Shown: in pieces, positions 35,490 to 44,133 of the stretch
How the letters are laid out: each line of letters begins with the position of its first letter
Position numbering within the stretch: position 1 is the stretch's first letter
Assembly: GCA_907163375.1 (NCBI GenBank)
Contig: CAJQUW010011065.1
Span: 496,001 to 560,000, forward strand
Source: Prostheceraeus crozeri
Taxonomy: Eukaryota > Platyhelminthes > Polycladida > Euryleptidae
Length of the DNA stretch: 64,000 nucleotides
Direction: 5' to 3'
Made by a program: the position numbers and the translations under genes
The notes under the pieces: generated by a model
Seen by the model: only the letters and a program-made list of their open reading frames with translations
Databases searched by the model: none
Told to the model about the DNA's origin: nothing

Positions 35490-36178
35490 GTTCTTATTCT
35501 CGCATGATTGTTATTCCTCAGGATGAATATGTACAATTGACTGCCATGCAGCAAGTAAAGCAACCTCTTGCAAATCAAATGTATAGGAAAGAAATAGATT
35601 ATCAGCAAAATGTTCACATCAAAGATCCACATCGTGCTGTATTATTACAATCGGAAACTGTTGAGCAATTGAAAAACTTGAAGAATAAGATGCGTGACTC
35701 TGTATCGACTGCTACACCTTTAGCATCTCGCGCACATGCCATATCTCTTTTCAATAGTATTGAACCCCATCTCAATGTAAATGATAGAGGAGAAATCATT
35801 ACAGATGAAAATAAAGTGATTGACGCTTCACGTTATGAAGACTTGATTCAGTATGCGACACGTAGAAAGCGCCGTCAGGGCTATGTTCCACCTGGTTGGT
35901 CATACTTTCTTAAACTATTGAAAAAGCATAATGTACCAAAATTTGCTTTGAATAATGAGACATTGAAAGAACTTGATTCAACAGTGGCTACTGCTCCAAT
36001 GCTTCAGACGATGAAAATGCCAACAAATTGGTTTAAGACGTCACCTGCTACATCCCCTCCCACACTCACTAAGCAAACAAGAGGAAGAACTCGACGTAGA
36101 TCTACATCGCCACTAAAACTAGTAAAAGGAAAACGTAAAACCGCTCCTCCCAGGAAATACATGTTCTCAGACTATTAA
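35486..36178 (+). CDS. Polinton structural/core protein of unknown role
   Basis: A 230-residue protein starting MSSYSRMIVIPQDEY. The N-terminal half is helical with a Gln/Lys-rich segment (LKNLKNKMRD), the middle has a conserved-looking GYVPPGWSYF turn, and the last 40 residues are rich in Arg, Lys, Ser, Thr and Pro (TRGRTRRRSTSPL). Similar proteins sit between the ATPase and capsid genes of related elements and are thought to be virion components. The start overlaps the ATPase stop (ATGA). Looks whole. Confidence 0.6.
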   Translation: MSSYSRMIVIPQDEYVQLTAMQQVKQPLANQMYRKEIDYQQNVHIKDPHRAVLLQSETVEQLKNLKNKMRDSVSTATPLASRAHAISLFNSIEPHLNVNDRGEIITDENKVIDASRYEDLIQYATRRKRRQGYVPPGWSYFLKLLKKHNVPKFALNNETLKELDSTVATAPMLQTMKMPTNWFKTSPATSPPTLTKQTRGRTRRRSTSPLKLVKGKRKTAPPRKYMFSDY

Positions 36179-36179
36179 T

Positions 36180-36395
36180 ATGAAGCAGATGTGTTGCTTG
36201 CCATGTAATGAGCCGCCAGAGGTGAATGTCGTTGTCACTTGCACTTGCTGCGCCAGCTCTCACAATGAAACCCCTAAGCAATGTGAACACGATCGCAAAA
36301 CCGCTAAAGCTAAATGCTACAGTTGTTGTAAATGTAGAAAGGCAAGAAAACAAAAAGATGAGAAGGAGAAAAAAGAGTCAGTCGTCATCGACTGA
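36180..36395 (+). CDS. Small cysteine-rich ORF overlapping the integrase start
   Basis: A 71-residue frame starting one base after the preceding stop, with twelve Cys including CTCC and CYSCCKC pairs and a Lys/Glu tail. It overlaps the 5' part of the integrase frame in another frame. The tight spacing after the upstream gene supports translation. If it is real, the integrase probably starts later, at 36358. It could equally be a shadow of the integrase 5' end. Confidence 0.35.
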   Translation: MKQMCCLPCNEPPEVNVVVTCTCCASSHNETPKQCEHDRKTAKAKCYSCCKCRKARKQKDEKEKKESVVID

Positions 36396-37446
36396 ACGTT
36401 TGAAGTCAATCTATTATGATGTAAAGCATCCGGCAGGATTTGCATCTATCAAGAAATTATCAAAAGCGAGTGGTCTTCCACAATCACAAGTGAAACAATG
36501 GTTAAAGGGTCAGGCTACCTATACACTCCACAAACAAGCGAAAAAGAAGTACCGCACCCGCCATTATATTGTTCATGACATCGATGAACAGTGGCAAGCA
36601 GATTTGTGTGATGTTGCCTCCATTTCAAAACATAACTCGGGCAATAACTTTATTTTAACCATCATTGATATTTTCTCGCGTTATGCGTGGGCTCAACCTT
36701 TAAAAACTAAAGAAGGGAAAGGAGTAGCAAAAGCATTCCAAACAATTTTTCGAGAAGGTCGCATTCCAAAAAGAATTCAGAGTGATCAAGGAAAAGAGTT
36801 TGAAAATCAGCATGTGAGAAGATTATTTGAGAGGCATGACATTGAGTTGTTTAGTGTAAAGAGTGCTTATAAAGCTGCACTCGTTGAACGTTTTAATCGC
36901 ACATTAAAAAATCGCTTGTGGCGACATTTTACTGCCAACTTGACACAAAATTGGACAAAGGTTCTACAAGATACACTCCATGCCTACAATCACTCTATCC
37001 ATCGTTCTATTGGACTCAGACCAGTAGATGTAAATGCTGACAATGTAGATAAAGTGCGCGAATCATTCCAACGTAAACGCACTCATGTGAAAAGTGATGT
37101 GAAAATTGGCGATAAAGTTCGTATCTCAAAAGTGAAAAGTGTTTTTGCTAAAGGGTACCTTCCGAATTGGACAGAGGAGGTATTTACAGTATCAAGGATT
37201 AATCAAAAAGACTCTCCGACCACCTACAAGTTGAAAGATTACGATAATGAAGAAATTGAGGGTAGCTTTTACCGCGATGAGATTGAGGTAGTCACTGAAA
37301 GTGAAACATATTTGGTAGAAAAAATCATTCGATGTAAAAAACGGCAAGGTGAAGAATGGTGTCTTGTTAAATGGACTGGTTATCCTTCAAGTATGAACTC
37401 TTGGATGCGTCGTGCCGACATCTTTCATCTAAGTGATCGACAGTGA
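36226..37446 (+). CDS. Polinton integrase (DDE, retroviral-type) with C-terminal chromodomain
   Basis: The 406-codon frame has the Polinton-type start LKSIYYDVKHPAGF and VKQWL motif, then the DDE core: D126 (QWQADLCD), D187 (SDQGKEF) and E221 (VERFNRTLK). An SH3-like region follows, then a chromodomain at about 361-400 (YLVEKIIR, WCLVKWTGYP, NSW). The chromodomain probably steers insertion to marked chromatin. Conservation of the family begins near residue 45, so the natural start may be the ATG at 36358. Looks whole. Confidence 0.9.
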   Translation: MSLSLALAAPALTMKPLSNVNTIAKPLKLNATVVVNVERQENKKMRRRKKSQSSSTERLKSIYYDVKHPAGFASIKKLSKASGLPQSQVKQWLKGQATYTLHKQAKKKYRTRHYIVHDIDEQWQADLCDVASISKHNSGNNFILTIIDIFSRYAWAQPLKTKEGKGVAKAFQTIFREGRIPKRIQSDQGKEFENQHVRRLFERHDIELFSVKSAYKAALVERFNRTLKNRLWRHFTANLTQNWTKVLQDTLHAYNHSIHRSIGLRPVDVNADNVDKVRESFQRKRTHVKSDVKIGDKVRISKVKSVFAKGYLPNWTEEVFTVSRINQKDSPTTYKLKDYDNEEIEGSFYRDEIEVVTESETYLVEKIIRCKKRQGEEWCLVKWTGYPSSMNSWMRRADIFHLSDRQ

Positions 37447-37487
37447 TTCATGCAAAGTTGTAACTAACAATGTTTAGGGTTTGAGCT

Positions 37488-37943
37488 ATGAATCCAACTG
37501 CCTCATTTTATTCACGACCCTCCTATGTAAGTGGTGGAGGACAAATTTACATCGGCGCTCGCCGCCAACGTGGAGGTAGCATACTTGGTGCACTGAAATC
37601 TGTTGTAGCACCTCTCATATCCAATGTCGGTAGATCTTTAAAACGAAATGTTTTAAGTAATGCCGTTGGCTTTGCTGGTGATGTTGCTAGTGATCTTTCC
37701 AGAGGTAGAAGTTTTAAGAGCAGTTTGTTGAATCGTGGGAAGGAACGCGGTTTAAAAACATTGAAGCAGACCTTTGCTGGTGTTACTCAAGGAAAGAAAT
37801 CACCTAAACGAATGAATAAAGGAAGGAGGAAACATCGCGGAGCTGGTAAGGTGCGATCTTCAGTCAAAAGGCATTCACGCAAACGTCGTAGAGGCTCTAA
37901 TCATTCATCAGGCGCTAAACGACGACGCTGCTATAACTTCTAA
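37488..37943 (+). CDS. pX-like basic core protein
   Basis: A 151-residue protein. After a short Ser/Tyr/Gly N-terminus comes RQRGGSILGALKSVVAPLI, then a region with GRSLKRNVLSNAVGFAGDVA and ERGLKTLKQTF, and a tail of Arg and Lys clusters (GRRKHRG, HSRKRRRG, KRRRCYNF). This layout matches adenovirus pX-like DNA-condensing core proteins encoded beside the capsid gene in Polintons and adintoviruses. It ends two bases before the capsid ATG. Looks whole. Confidence 0.65.
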   Translation: MNPTASFYSRPSYVSGGGQIYIGARRQRGGSILGALKSVVAPLISNVGRSLKRNVLSNAVGFAGDVASDLSRGRSFKSSLLNRGKERGLKTLKQTFAGVTQGKKSPKRMNKGRRKHRGAGKVRSSVKRHSRKRRRGSNHSSGAKRRRCYNF

Positions 37944-37945
37944 TC

Positions 37946-39223
37946 ATGGAGTGTAAAACTTCCGGTTTTTGTTTGTTCGATCAACAAGCCATACAGACAG
38001 ATATTCTTAGTTCAAGTATTGTAGATTATCATCCTCGAACAGCTGAGAATGCTGGCCCCATTGAATTTGTTATTCCTGGTGGTAGTGATGACTACATAGA
38101 TTTGAGTTATGCGATGGTTGATTTGAGGTTTAGAATTCAGCAAGCAGATGGAACTGCTATTGACGATGCACATAAAGTTGGACTGAACAATTTACCATTG
38201 ACTACATTACTTCGCGATGTTTCTCTAACGATTGGAGAGCAGCAGGTGGAAGGTGGTCAAAGCGATTATCCCTATAAATCATATTTCAATCATGTATCAC
38301 AGTTTCATCCAGCAGCACAAAAAAGTCATATGGAAGCCATGGGATGGTACAGAGATGAAGCAGGAAAATTTGATGTTGAAACAAACAGTGGCTTTGTAAA
38401 GCGATCTGCTATGATTAAAGATAGTAAAGTATGTCAGCTATATGGTCCGCTGAATTTAGACTTCTTTAGACAGTCCAAGTTTTTACTCTGTAATACCAGC
38501 ATGCGACTCAAGCTGACATTGAATAAGCCTGAATTTGCGCTGAATGCATTTGCTAAAGTTGACAATTTTAGAATTCATGTGGAAGATATTGCACTTTACA
38601 TTCGTCGAGTAGTACCGAATCCAAGTGTCATTAGAGGGCATGCTGAAGGCCTTAACCGCCAAAATGCCATTTACCCCGTTCAGCATACAAAGCTTCTCAC
38701 CTTTACAATTCCGAAAGATCAAAAGAGTTTCATGAAAGATGGCCTCTTTCCATCGGAAGCACCGAAGCTCCTCATGGTGGCAATGGTTGAAAATGATGCA
38801 TTTAATGGTAATATAAAGAAGAATCCTTTCAATTTTAAACACAATCAGTTAAGTGAAATTGCTTTACGTGTAAATGGTGTGAGTCATCCTGGTCCACCCT
38901 ACAAACCAGATTTCTCTTCGGATCAATTTATGCGCAGTTATGTTGATTTTATGGATGTCTTTGGCTTTTACAATACAGATGACACCAACGGACTCACTAT
39001 GAAAGAGTTTAAGAGTGGATATACTATTTATGCATTTGATTTGACTGCTGACAGCGATATTAGTGCCCCCTATCGTCAAGCGAACGTGCCTCATAATATT
39101 CGTTTGGATTTGACGTTCAAAAGAACACTACCTGAGACGATCAATGTATTAATTTATGCAGTCTTCGATTCAAATATTGAAATTACAAAGTATCGTGACG
39201 TGATTCTTCAGTATAATCGTTAA
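37946..39223 (+). CDS. Double-jelly-roll major capsid protein
   Basis: A 425-residue protein starting MECKTSGFCLFDQQAIQTD. It belongs to the Polinton/adintovirus hexon family that databases often label F54H12.2-like. Visible landmarks are the IEFVIPGGSDDYIDL opening strand, a LTTLLRDVSLTIGEQ segment, the SYFNHVSQFHP region, GPLNLDFFRQSKFLL at the middle, and the closing FKRTLPETINVLIYA strand. Length is normal for a protein with two jelly rolls. Position between the core protein and the protease is typical, and the stop overlaps the protease ATG (TAATG). Looks whole. Confidence 0.85.
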   Translation: MECKTSGFCLFDQQAIQTDILSSSIVDYHPRTAENAGPIEFVIPGGSDDYIDLSYAMVDLRFRIQQADGTAIDDAHKVGLNNLPLTTLLRDVSLTIGEQQVEGGQSDYPYKSYFNHVSQFHPAAQKSHMEAMGWYRDEAGKFDVETNSGFVKRSAMIKDSKVCQLYGPLNLDFFRQSKFLLCNTSMRLKLTLNKPEFALNAFAKVDNFRIHVEDIALYIRRVVPNPSVIRGHAEGLNRQNAIYPVQHTKLLTFTIPKDQKSFMKDGLFPSEAPKLLMVAMVENDAFNGNIKKNPFNFKHNQLSEIALRVNGVSHPGPPYKPDFSSDQFMRSYVDFMDVFGFYNTDDTNGLTMKEFKSGYTIYAFDLTADSDISAPYRQANVPHNIRLDLTFKRTLPETINVLIYAVFDSNIEITKYRDVILQYNR

Positions 39224-39522
39224 TGAGTTGGTTGACTGCTGACGATATTAAGACTAAAGTGCAGCGTAATGCAGACGAAGCGACGTTGAAAGCTTTCGAT
39301 AATGTCTATTCACTCGACACCTTACCACCTGCAGTAAATCACTATCCCATCTTTATTGTGCTAAACACTCATTCGCAGAATTTAGGCGGTGAGCATTGGA
39401 AAGCGATCTTTATTGGAGAAGACCGACGTGGTGAACTATTTGACTCTCTTGCTCAACCTCCAAATATACCAACACAGCAGTGGTTGAGAAAACATACGCG
39501 TCAATATCAGCGAGCGAAATGA
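39223..39522 (+). CDS. Adenain-like maturation protease (Ulp1/C5 family), broken copy
   Basis: The readable part (99 residues) has the family's core: NHYPIFIVLNTHSQNLGGEH with the catalytic His in GEHW (residue 58), and the acidic partner region ELFDSLA (Asp74). In adenoviruses and Polintons this cysteine protease processes capsid and core proteins during maturation. It starts on the last base of the capsid stop. The gene is broken and no longer whole in this copy. Confidence 0.75.
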   Translation: MSWLTADDIKTKVQRNADEATLKAFDNVYSLDTLPPAVNHYPIFIVLNTHSQNLGGEHWKAIFIGEDRRGELFDSLAQPPNIPTQQWLRKHTRQYQRAK

Positions 39523-39683
39523 ACGCATACTACAACATCCACTTTCATCAACGTGTGGTGCTTTTGTACTGTACTTCATCTTAAAACGTTTACATGTATC
39601 TCGATTTGCATCTATTATTCAAAACTTTTCATGTAATCCATCCTCTAATGAAAAAATGATTTGTAAGTTCTATCATGATTTGA

Positions 39684-39720
39684 AATAAAAACATCATGTT
39701 GGAAAAATTGTTTTTTATTT
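39684..39720. terminator. Convergent polyadenylation region
   Basis: AATAAA lies at 39684-39689 on the plus strand after the rightward block, and another AATAAA occurs on the minus strand just after the TBP-like stop (39715). Two oppositely directed transcripts therefore end within about 40 bases. Confidence 0.55.
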
Positions 39721-40260
39721 TACAATCCGCTGGGTACGTACATACTCAATGAGATAGTCTAGGATCACATTTGCTTGTACATGAGATTTTAGTCCAGTAA
39801 TGATCACTTTACTATTATGAAAGATTGCCACATGCACAGGTAACCAACAACTAATGAGAGCTGCAGGAAAAAGTTCGGGTTCATAACACAAATTGTAACT
39901 GCTGGTACGAATCTTCAAAAATGAAACACTTTCACTCAATTGAGTAGAGATCACCATATTGTCCACACTCAGATTCGACATCACACACCTCTCCCTCTTC
40001 CATATCCGACGTAGTAGTCTCTGTAGCTCTAAGCGCATTGACTGCGCCGATGAATGAGAAAGGGCGCCGAGAATCTGTACAGTCCCATTTGGGAAGAGTT
40101 GAAGATTCCGTGAATTGTTCATCTTCACCACTAACATTTGAGGACGGCCCGGGTAATACTTGCTGTTTGGAAGGTGTTGGTGTAATGTTGTGAGATCGAT
40201 TTTGGTGTAGAGTCTGAAGCGACGGAGAATGTTGACGATGGTGTAGCGATGGCGCTTCAT
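39715..40260 (-). CDS. TATA-box-binding-protein (TBP)-like protein
   Basis: A 181-residue protein starting MKRHRYTIVNI, the size of the TBP core. It has two related halves (about 8-86 and 97-175). The second matches TBP repeat 2 closely: DNMV (100-103), YEPELFP (126-132) and IFHNSKVIITGLK (146-158), where TBPs read QNMV, YEPELFP and IFVSGKVVLTGAK. The first has KIDLTTL, KYYPGR and LFPNGTVQILGA, as TBP repeat 1 has KLDLKTI, EYNPKR and IFSSGKMVCTGA. Phe56, Phe131 and Phe147 sit where TBP phenylalanines kink DNA. It looks whole, lies leftward between the protease and the capsid-related genes, and overlaps the frame of the preceding paralogue (39932-40582). Expected role: recognition of the element's TATA promoters. 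Confidence 0.85.
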   Translation of the reverse strand: MKRHRYTIVNILRRFRLYTKIDLTTLHQHLPNSKYYPGRPQMLVVKMNNSRNLQLFPNGTVQILGALSHSSAQSMRLELQRLLRRIWKRERCVMSNLSVDNMVISTQLSESVSFLKIRTSSYNLCYEPELFPAALISCWLPVHVAIFHNSKVIITGLKSHVQANVILDYLIEYVRTQRIVK

Positions 40261-40582
40261 GATGAAAGAATGAGTAAATTGAGCGATGCACCTTCCTTTT
40301 ATACTTTTCCCAACTACCTTGATGAAATGTGAAGTTAGTATGAAGTTGGGAATGATAGAGTTGAATTCGCCGATTGTTGACGCGCAGCCAGATGCGATTT
40401 CCAATACGTGAATGTCTTTTCATATAGAAGTATTTCAAGTCCTTCATGATATGATGTAGAGATTGAAAATGACGATAAGATAAAGCAAACTCTCTTCTCA
40501 CATTTCCAGTTGAATCTTTGAAATAGACGTTTCGATCATGATCCGTTTCAATACGTTGTAGGGAATCTAATTTCCAACTCAT
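39932..40582 (-). CDS. Possible PC4-like protein B (paralogue of the gene at 40605-40961)
   Basis: The frame opens MSWKLDSLQRIETDHD. Its first 107 residues are a clear paralogue of the next upstream gene: the same LDSLQ, GNV.FK, a L..R.F..L..IM.DL helix, W..KY.R..HRSI near the end. The GNVYFKDS strand pair followed by FALSYRHFQSLHHIM recalls the PC4 coactivator core (strand-rich DNA-binding part, then a helix starting ISLNPEQW). The later Ser/Pro-rich half overlaps the TBP-like gene in another frame and may not be translated. PC4 identity is an inference; the paralogy is direct. Confidence 0.4.
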   Translation of the reverse strand: MSWKLDSLQRIETDHDRNVYFKDSTGNVRREFALSYRHFQSLHHIMKDLKYFYMKRHSRIGNRIWLRVNNRRIQLYHSQLHTNFTFHQGSWEKYKRKVHRSIYSFFHHEAPSLHHRQHSPSLQTLHQNRSHNITPTPSKQQVLPGPSSNVSGEDEQFTESSTLPKWDCTDSRRPFSFIGAVNALRATETTTSDMEEGEVCDVESECGQYGDLYSIE

Positions 40583-40604
40583 GATGTGTGGTAGTCATGT
40601 CTGA

Positions 40605-40961
40605 TTAAGATTTGCATAGTAGGGCGATGAACTCACGACGAATAAATGTCATGATGGAGCGATGTATGTATCTTCTATACTTCTCCCAATTGTATTTGCG
40701 AAATGAGAAACAGTTTGCGGAATGAGAATGGTAGATTTGAATTTCATTTCTGTAATGTTGAAGCCAAACTTGATCACCCAAGGAGATGAATCTTAATGTT
40801 TCAAAATATTCCAAATCCCTCATGATATCATTGAGGTTGACAAATTGTCGCCATGTTAATGTAATACCTCTTGATGTATGACCATGAGAATTTTTGAAAT
40901 GTACGTTTCCATCACGATCAACTCTGATATATTGTAGAGAGTCCAAAATCCAAGTCTTCAT
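40605..40961 (-). CDS. Possible PC4-like protein A
   Basis: A 118-residue protein starting MKTWILDSLQYIRVD; only a non-ATG codon extends it upstream. Core segments: DRDGNVHFKNSHGH, GITLTWRQFVNLNDIMRDL, and NWEKYRRYIHRSIMTFIRRE. PC4-type cofactors bind single-stranded DNA and assist TBP/TFIIB-dependent initiation; location next to a TBP-like gene makes this attractive, but the match is weak by eye. The ATG lies only 35 bases from the ATG of the divergent gene at 40997, so the two share a very short promoter. Confidence 0.4.
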   Translation of the reverse strand: MKTWILDSLQYIRVDRDGNVHFKNSHGHTSRGITLTWRQFVNLNDIMRDLEYFETLRFISLGDQVWLQHYRNEIQIYHSHSANCFSFRKYNWEKYRRYIHRSIMTFIRREFIALLCKS

Positions 40962-40996
40962 GATGTTATGCAAAGTCGCAGATCAGCAATATAAAA

Positions 40997-42394
40997 ATGT
41001 CGTTTTATCATATTTTGCTTAGCAATGCGGCTACAAAGAGATTTGCTAGTAATCGAGCCGCACTCTTTTCTACTCCTATTGATCATGTACAACAGCTAAA
41101 TGGAAATTGGGAAGTGGGTGTCACTCAACTTGTTTATAGCAACTGTGTCTATACTTTTGATCATGAGGTGATGACTATTAATATGAGACGTACAGCTGCT
41201 TATCAATGTGAAAAGGGGTGCCGAGTATACATTCCACAGTGGCCAAAGAAAGATCTCTTATCATGTAAAAAGTTTATATATGATTTCTTGAATAAAGCGA
41301 GTAAACATATTGTCCAATTTACTCCGCACAATGATGATTATAATTATGTACATCATGTAGTTGAGAAAGATTGGATTGTTGGTTTAAGTCCAAGTTTAAG
41401 AAATGATTTAGGTTACCTCGCTAGCGCCTTAACAAGCTATGATAATTTTAACGTTAATTACCACATAAGTGGTCATAAACAGTTAATATATCGAGAGGAA
41501 GCTTATTATGTAGATCTTATTCCAAGAAATGAGAAGACGTTGGTGAAGAAGATTGTGATTAAGCCAAGAAAGACAAACATGACTCCTGAAACATTATTGA
41601 AGAAATTTAATTATCTCCTTCGAGTTGATGGTAAACAAGTGGCAACATTGACTTATATCAAATCATCTAATCATATTGCAATAAGTAAATTAAATGATGA
41701 TGATCTAGTATTAGTTTGTTCAAAAGATTTTCATCAGTTCTTACGACATCGTTCTGCAGCTGTTCATGGAAAATCTGATATGCAACATTTACCATGTGAA
41801 AGGTCAAATCAATTTGATACAGAATGGACCGTATCTTTATACAGAAAGTGTGTAGAGCCTTTAGGTGGTATCTTACATGAAACAAGAGTGTTGATGCCTC
41901 GCATTATTACTTCGGTTAAATTGGTTGTAGATTATTTAAATGAAGTGATTAATGAGCAACATATTTCATTTTCTGAAAAAGAAGGTACTTTGTCTCTCAC
42001 TATAAGTGGAAAAGGTATTGAACTAATTATGGATAAAACTCTAATGGACATTTTGGGTTTTGATCAAAATATCTTTAAAAGTGGTACTGTAACCAAAGCT
42101 AGCGCAGACATGTCGCTATCGCGTCGTATTAACTATTTTCAGATATATTCCAATATTGGTGAAGATGTACGTGTGGGAGATGTTGAAGCTCCATTGCTAG
42201 CAATGATACCATACCAGCCAAAAAGCTGCAGTATTTTATCTGAGCATACTTTCAAGAAAGTGCATTATACAAAGCTGAAATCAAACTACATCCCACAAAT
42301 TGATATTGCCATTTATGACGATGCTGGTGCGTTGATTCCTTTTCATAAAGATGCTGTGACAAGTATCACACTCCATTTCCGAATGAAGAGTTAA
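40997..42394 (+). CDS. Candidate minor capsid/penton-type protein, paralogue 1
   Basis: A 465-residue protein. The start has the signature hLLSNAATKRF..N, then LNGNWEVGVTQLVYSN, shared by a family of large proteins found beside the capsid genes of Polintons and adintovirus-like elements; these are assumed to be penton, fibre or other capsid-associated proteins. The rest alternates strands and charged loops and ends with ITLHFRMKS, a typical closing strand. TATAAAA directly abuts the ATG. Looks whole. The following gene is a paralogue. Confidence 0.55.
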   Translation: MSFYHILLSNAATKRFASNRAALFSTPIDHVQQLNGNWEVGVTQLVYSNCVYTFDHEVMTINMRRTAAYQCEKGCRVYIPQWPKKDLLSCKKFIYDFLNKASKHIVQFTPHNDDYNYVHHVVEKDWIVGLSPSLRNDLGYLASALTSYDNFNVNYHISGHKQLIYREEAYYVDLIPRNEKTLVKKIVIKPRKTNMTPETLLKKFNYLLRVDGKQVATLTYIKSSNHIAISKLNDDDLVLVCSKDFHQFLRHRSAAVHGKSDMQHLPCERSNQFDTEWTVSLYRKCVEPLGGILHETRVLMPRIITSVKLVVDYLNEVINEQHISFSEKEGTLSLTISGKGIELIMDKTLMDILGFDQNIFKSGTVTKASADMSLSRRINYFQIYSNIGEDVRVGDVEAPLLAMIPYQPKSCSILSEHTFKKVHYTKLKSNYIPQIDIAIYDDAGALIPFHKDAVTSITLHFRMKS

Positions 42395-42403
42395 TGCAAA
42401 AGT

Positions 42404-43954
42404 ATGCTAATATATTTTTCCAATGTGAATAATATGGAAAGTGAAAATAAGGACTCGTTTCTAATCTACTTGCCCAGTAATGCTTCTATGAATAAATTTC
42501 CCAAAAATAAACCATCAGACTATCGAGTAGAATTAAATCGGCCACTGCATTTAGAAGGTGAATGTGAGGTTGGCGTTTCTAGTATTTGCTATGATGCAAT
42601 ATTCAGAATGTGAATGATTTGGAAGAAATGATATTGACTCCTCGCACCCATGATGGAATAACGATGAATAATGCATTTCAGTTCCCATACAATTTAACAT
42701 CAGATGGAAAGTGGAACTATGAATGGATTCAGATAAAATCAGATTCTTATGAACCATTTGGGAATGAGAAAATTATTAAGGCATTCAACAGTGGTAATAC
42801 TTCCATCATGAAGAATAAAAATCAGAAAGCTTATGAATTTACTATCTATCATTGGAGTGGGAGACAGTTCCTCCGCTTTCATTCTTTTACTAAAGGTCTT
42901 ACGCTGAGGTTGGATAATGAATTCTATCCACATCTTGGTTTTTGGTCATGGACTACATCTAACATCAATTGCTACTGCAAATGTTAAAAAAGTTTATTCA
43001 AATCGAATCAACAAATTTCATTATAGATTTAAAATATTTGATGAAGATGTTGTAGAATGCGAAGAACGCATCATTTTGAAAAAGCGTGGTGTTCAACCTT
43101 TATCACTTATTGAGTTAGTAAAACGATGGAATGAGACTGTGGGTAAGAAGTATGGAGAGAAAATTATGGCGAACAAAAATAAGTTGGTTATTCAGAAATA
43201 TAATGACAAACTTACAGTTTATTTCTCTCCAACCTTGCGTCATTTTGTAAGACATTATACACCTATTAATGGAAGCGGTGTGGTGTATGCTTCTCATGAA
43301 TATCACACTAAAGCTGATTCAGTTAATGATGAATGGTGGGTGGACATCTATGGCGATCGCATCAAGAAAATTTACCAGTCTTATGAAGAATCTAAAGTTG
43401 CTATCAATATAATGCCGCGTCTATATCATACAGTTGAAAGCTTCATTCATGTAGTAAATCCTTATATACAACAGAAGTTGAAGCATGTGATGAAAAGTAA
43501 ATATGATGTAAAGACACACCACATTTCGTTTTCAATTGAAAATCAACGCGTTGTTCTGAAACTGGGTGATGACATTCAATGTCAATTGAGTAAAAATTTG
43601 AAAAAACTCTTTGGTTTTTCAATGCTACAAACAGTGTTTGCTGCTGCGCATACGATTGGTATAGAAACACCAATGACACTTGATAAACATGAACAGCACC
43701 TTTACATTCAAAGTGATTTGATTCTACCTATTTCTGTTGGTGAGAAAAAAGAATACATTTTACGTGATTTCATTCATGATAAAGACGCTTCATATGGAAT
43801 AGTCGAGAAGATGTTTGAATCTATTTTCTATCATCCCGTCGTCAAACAAACTATACCCTCTATTGCTATCAAAATTACCAATGGTTTACAAGAGTGCATC
43901 CATGTGAAAGATACTAAATCCCTCGTAACTTTAGTGTTTCGGAAAACAAAGTGA
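42404..43954 (+). CDS. Candidate minor capsid/penton-type protein, paralogue 2 (broken)
   Basis: The region begins with a copy of the same signature as its left neighbour (LPSNASMNKFPKN, then LEGECEVGVSSICYD) and ends with LVTLVFRKTK, like the neighbour's closing strand. A start at MESENKDSF (near 42434) suits the family better than the first ATG. This copy reads in pieces with about two breaks. A polyadenylation signal (AATAAA) follows near 43979. Confidence 0.5.
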
Positions 43955-44133
43955 AGTCATTGTGATATGTTTATTGAAATAAAAATATGTATATGAAAAA
44001 GTCTTTTCACAGATATAGGGGGAATGGGCTGACTGTAGGCATATATTCACAAGGAAGAAACGATCTCATGCGATACATAAAACAACCATGTATATCTACA
44101 AAAAGCAACATCAAAATACTGAGTTAAAGTTGA

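Noticed and set aside
38483-39094. Minus-strand ORFs inside the capsid gene
   Set aside because: Shadows of the major capsid protein frame.
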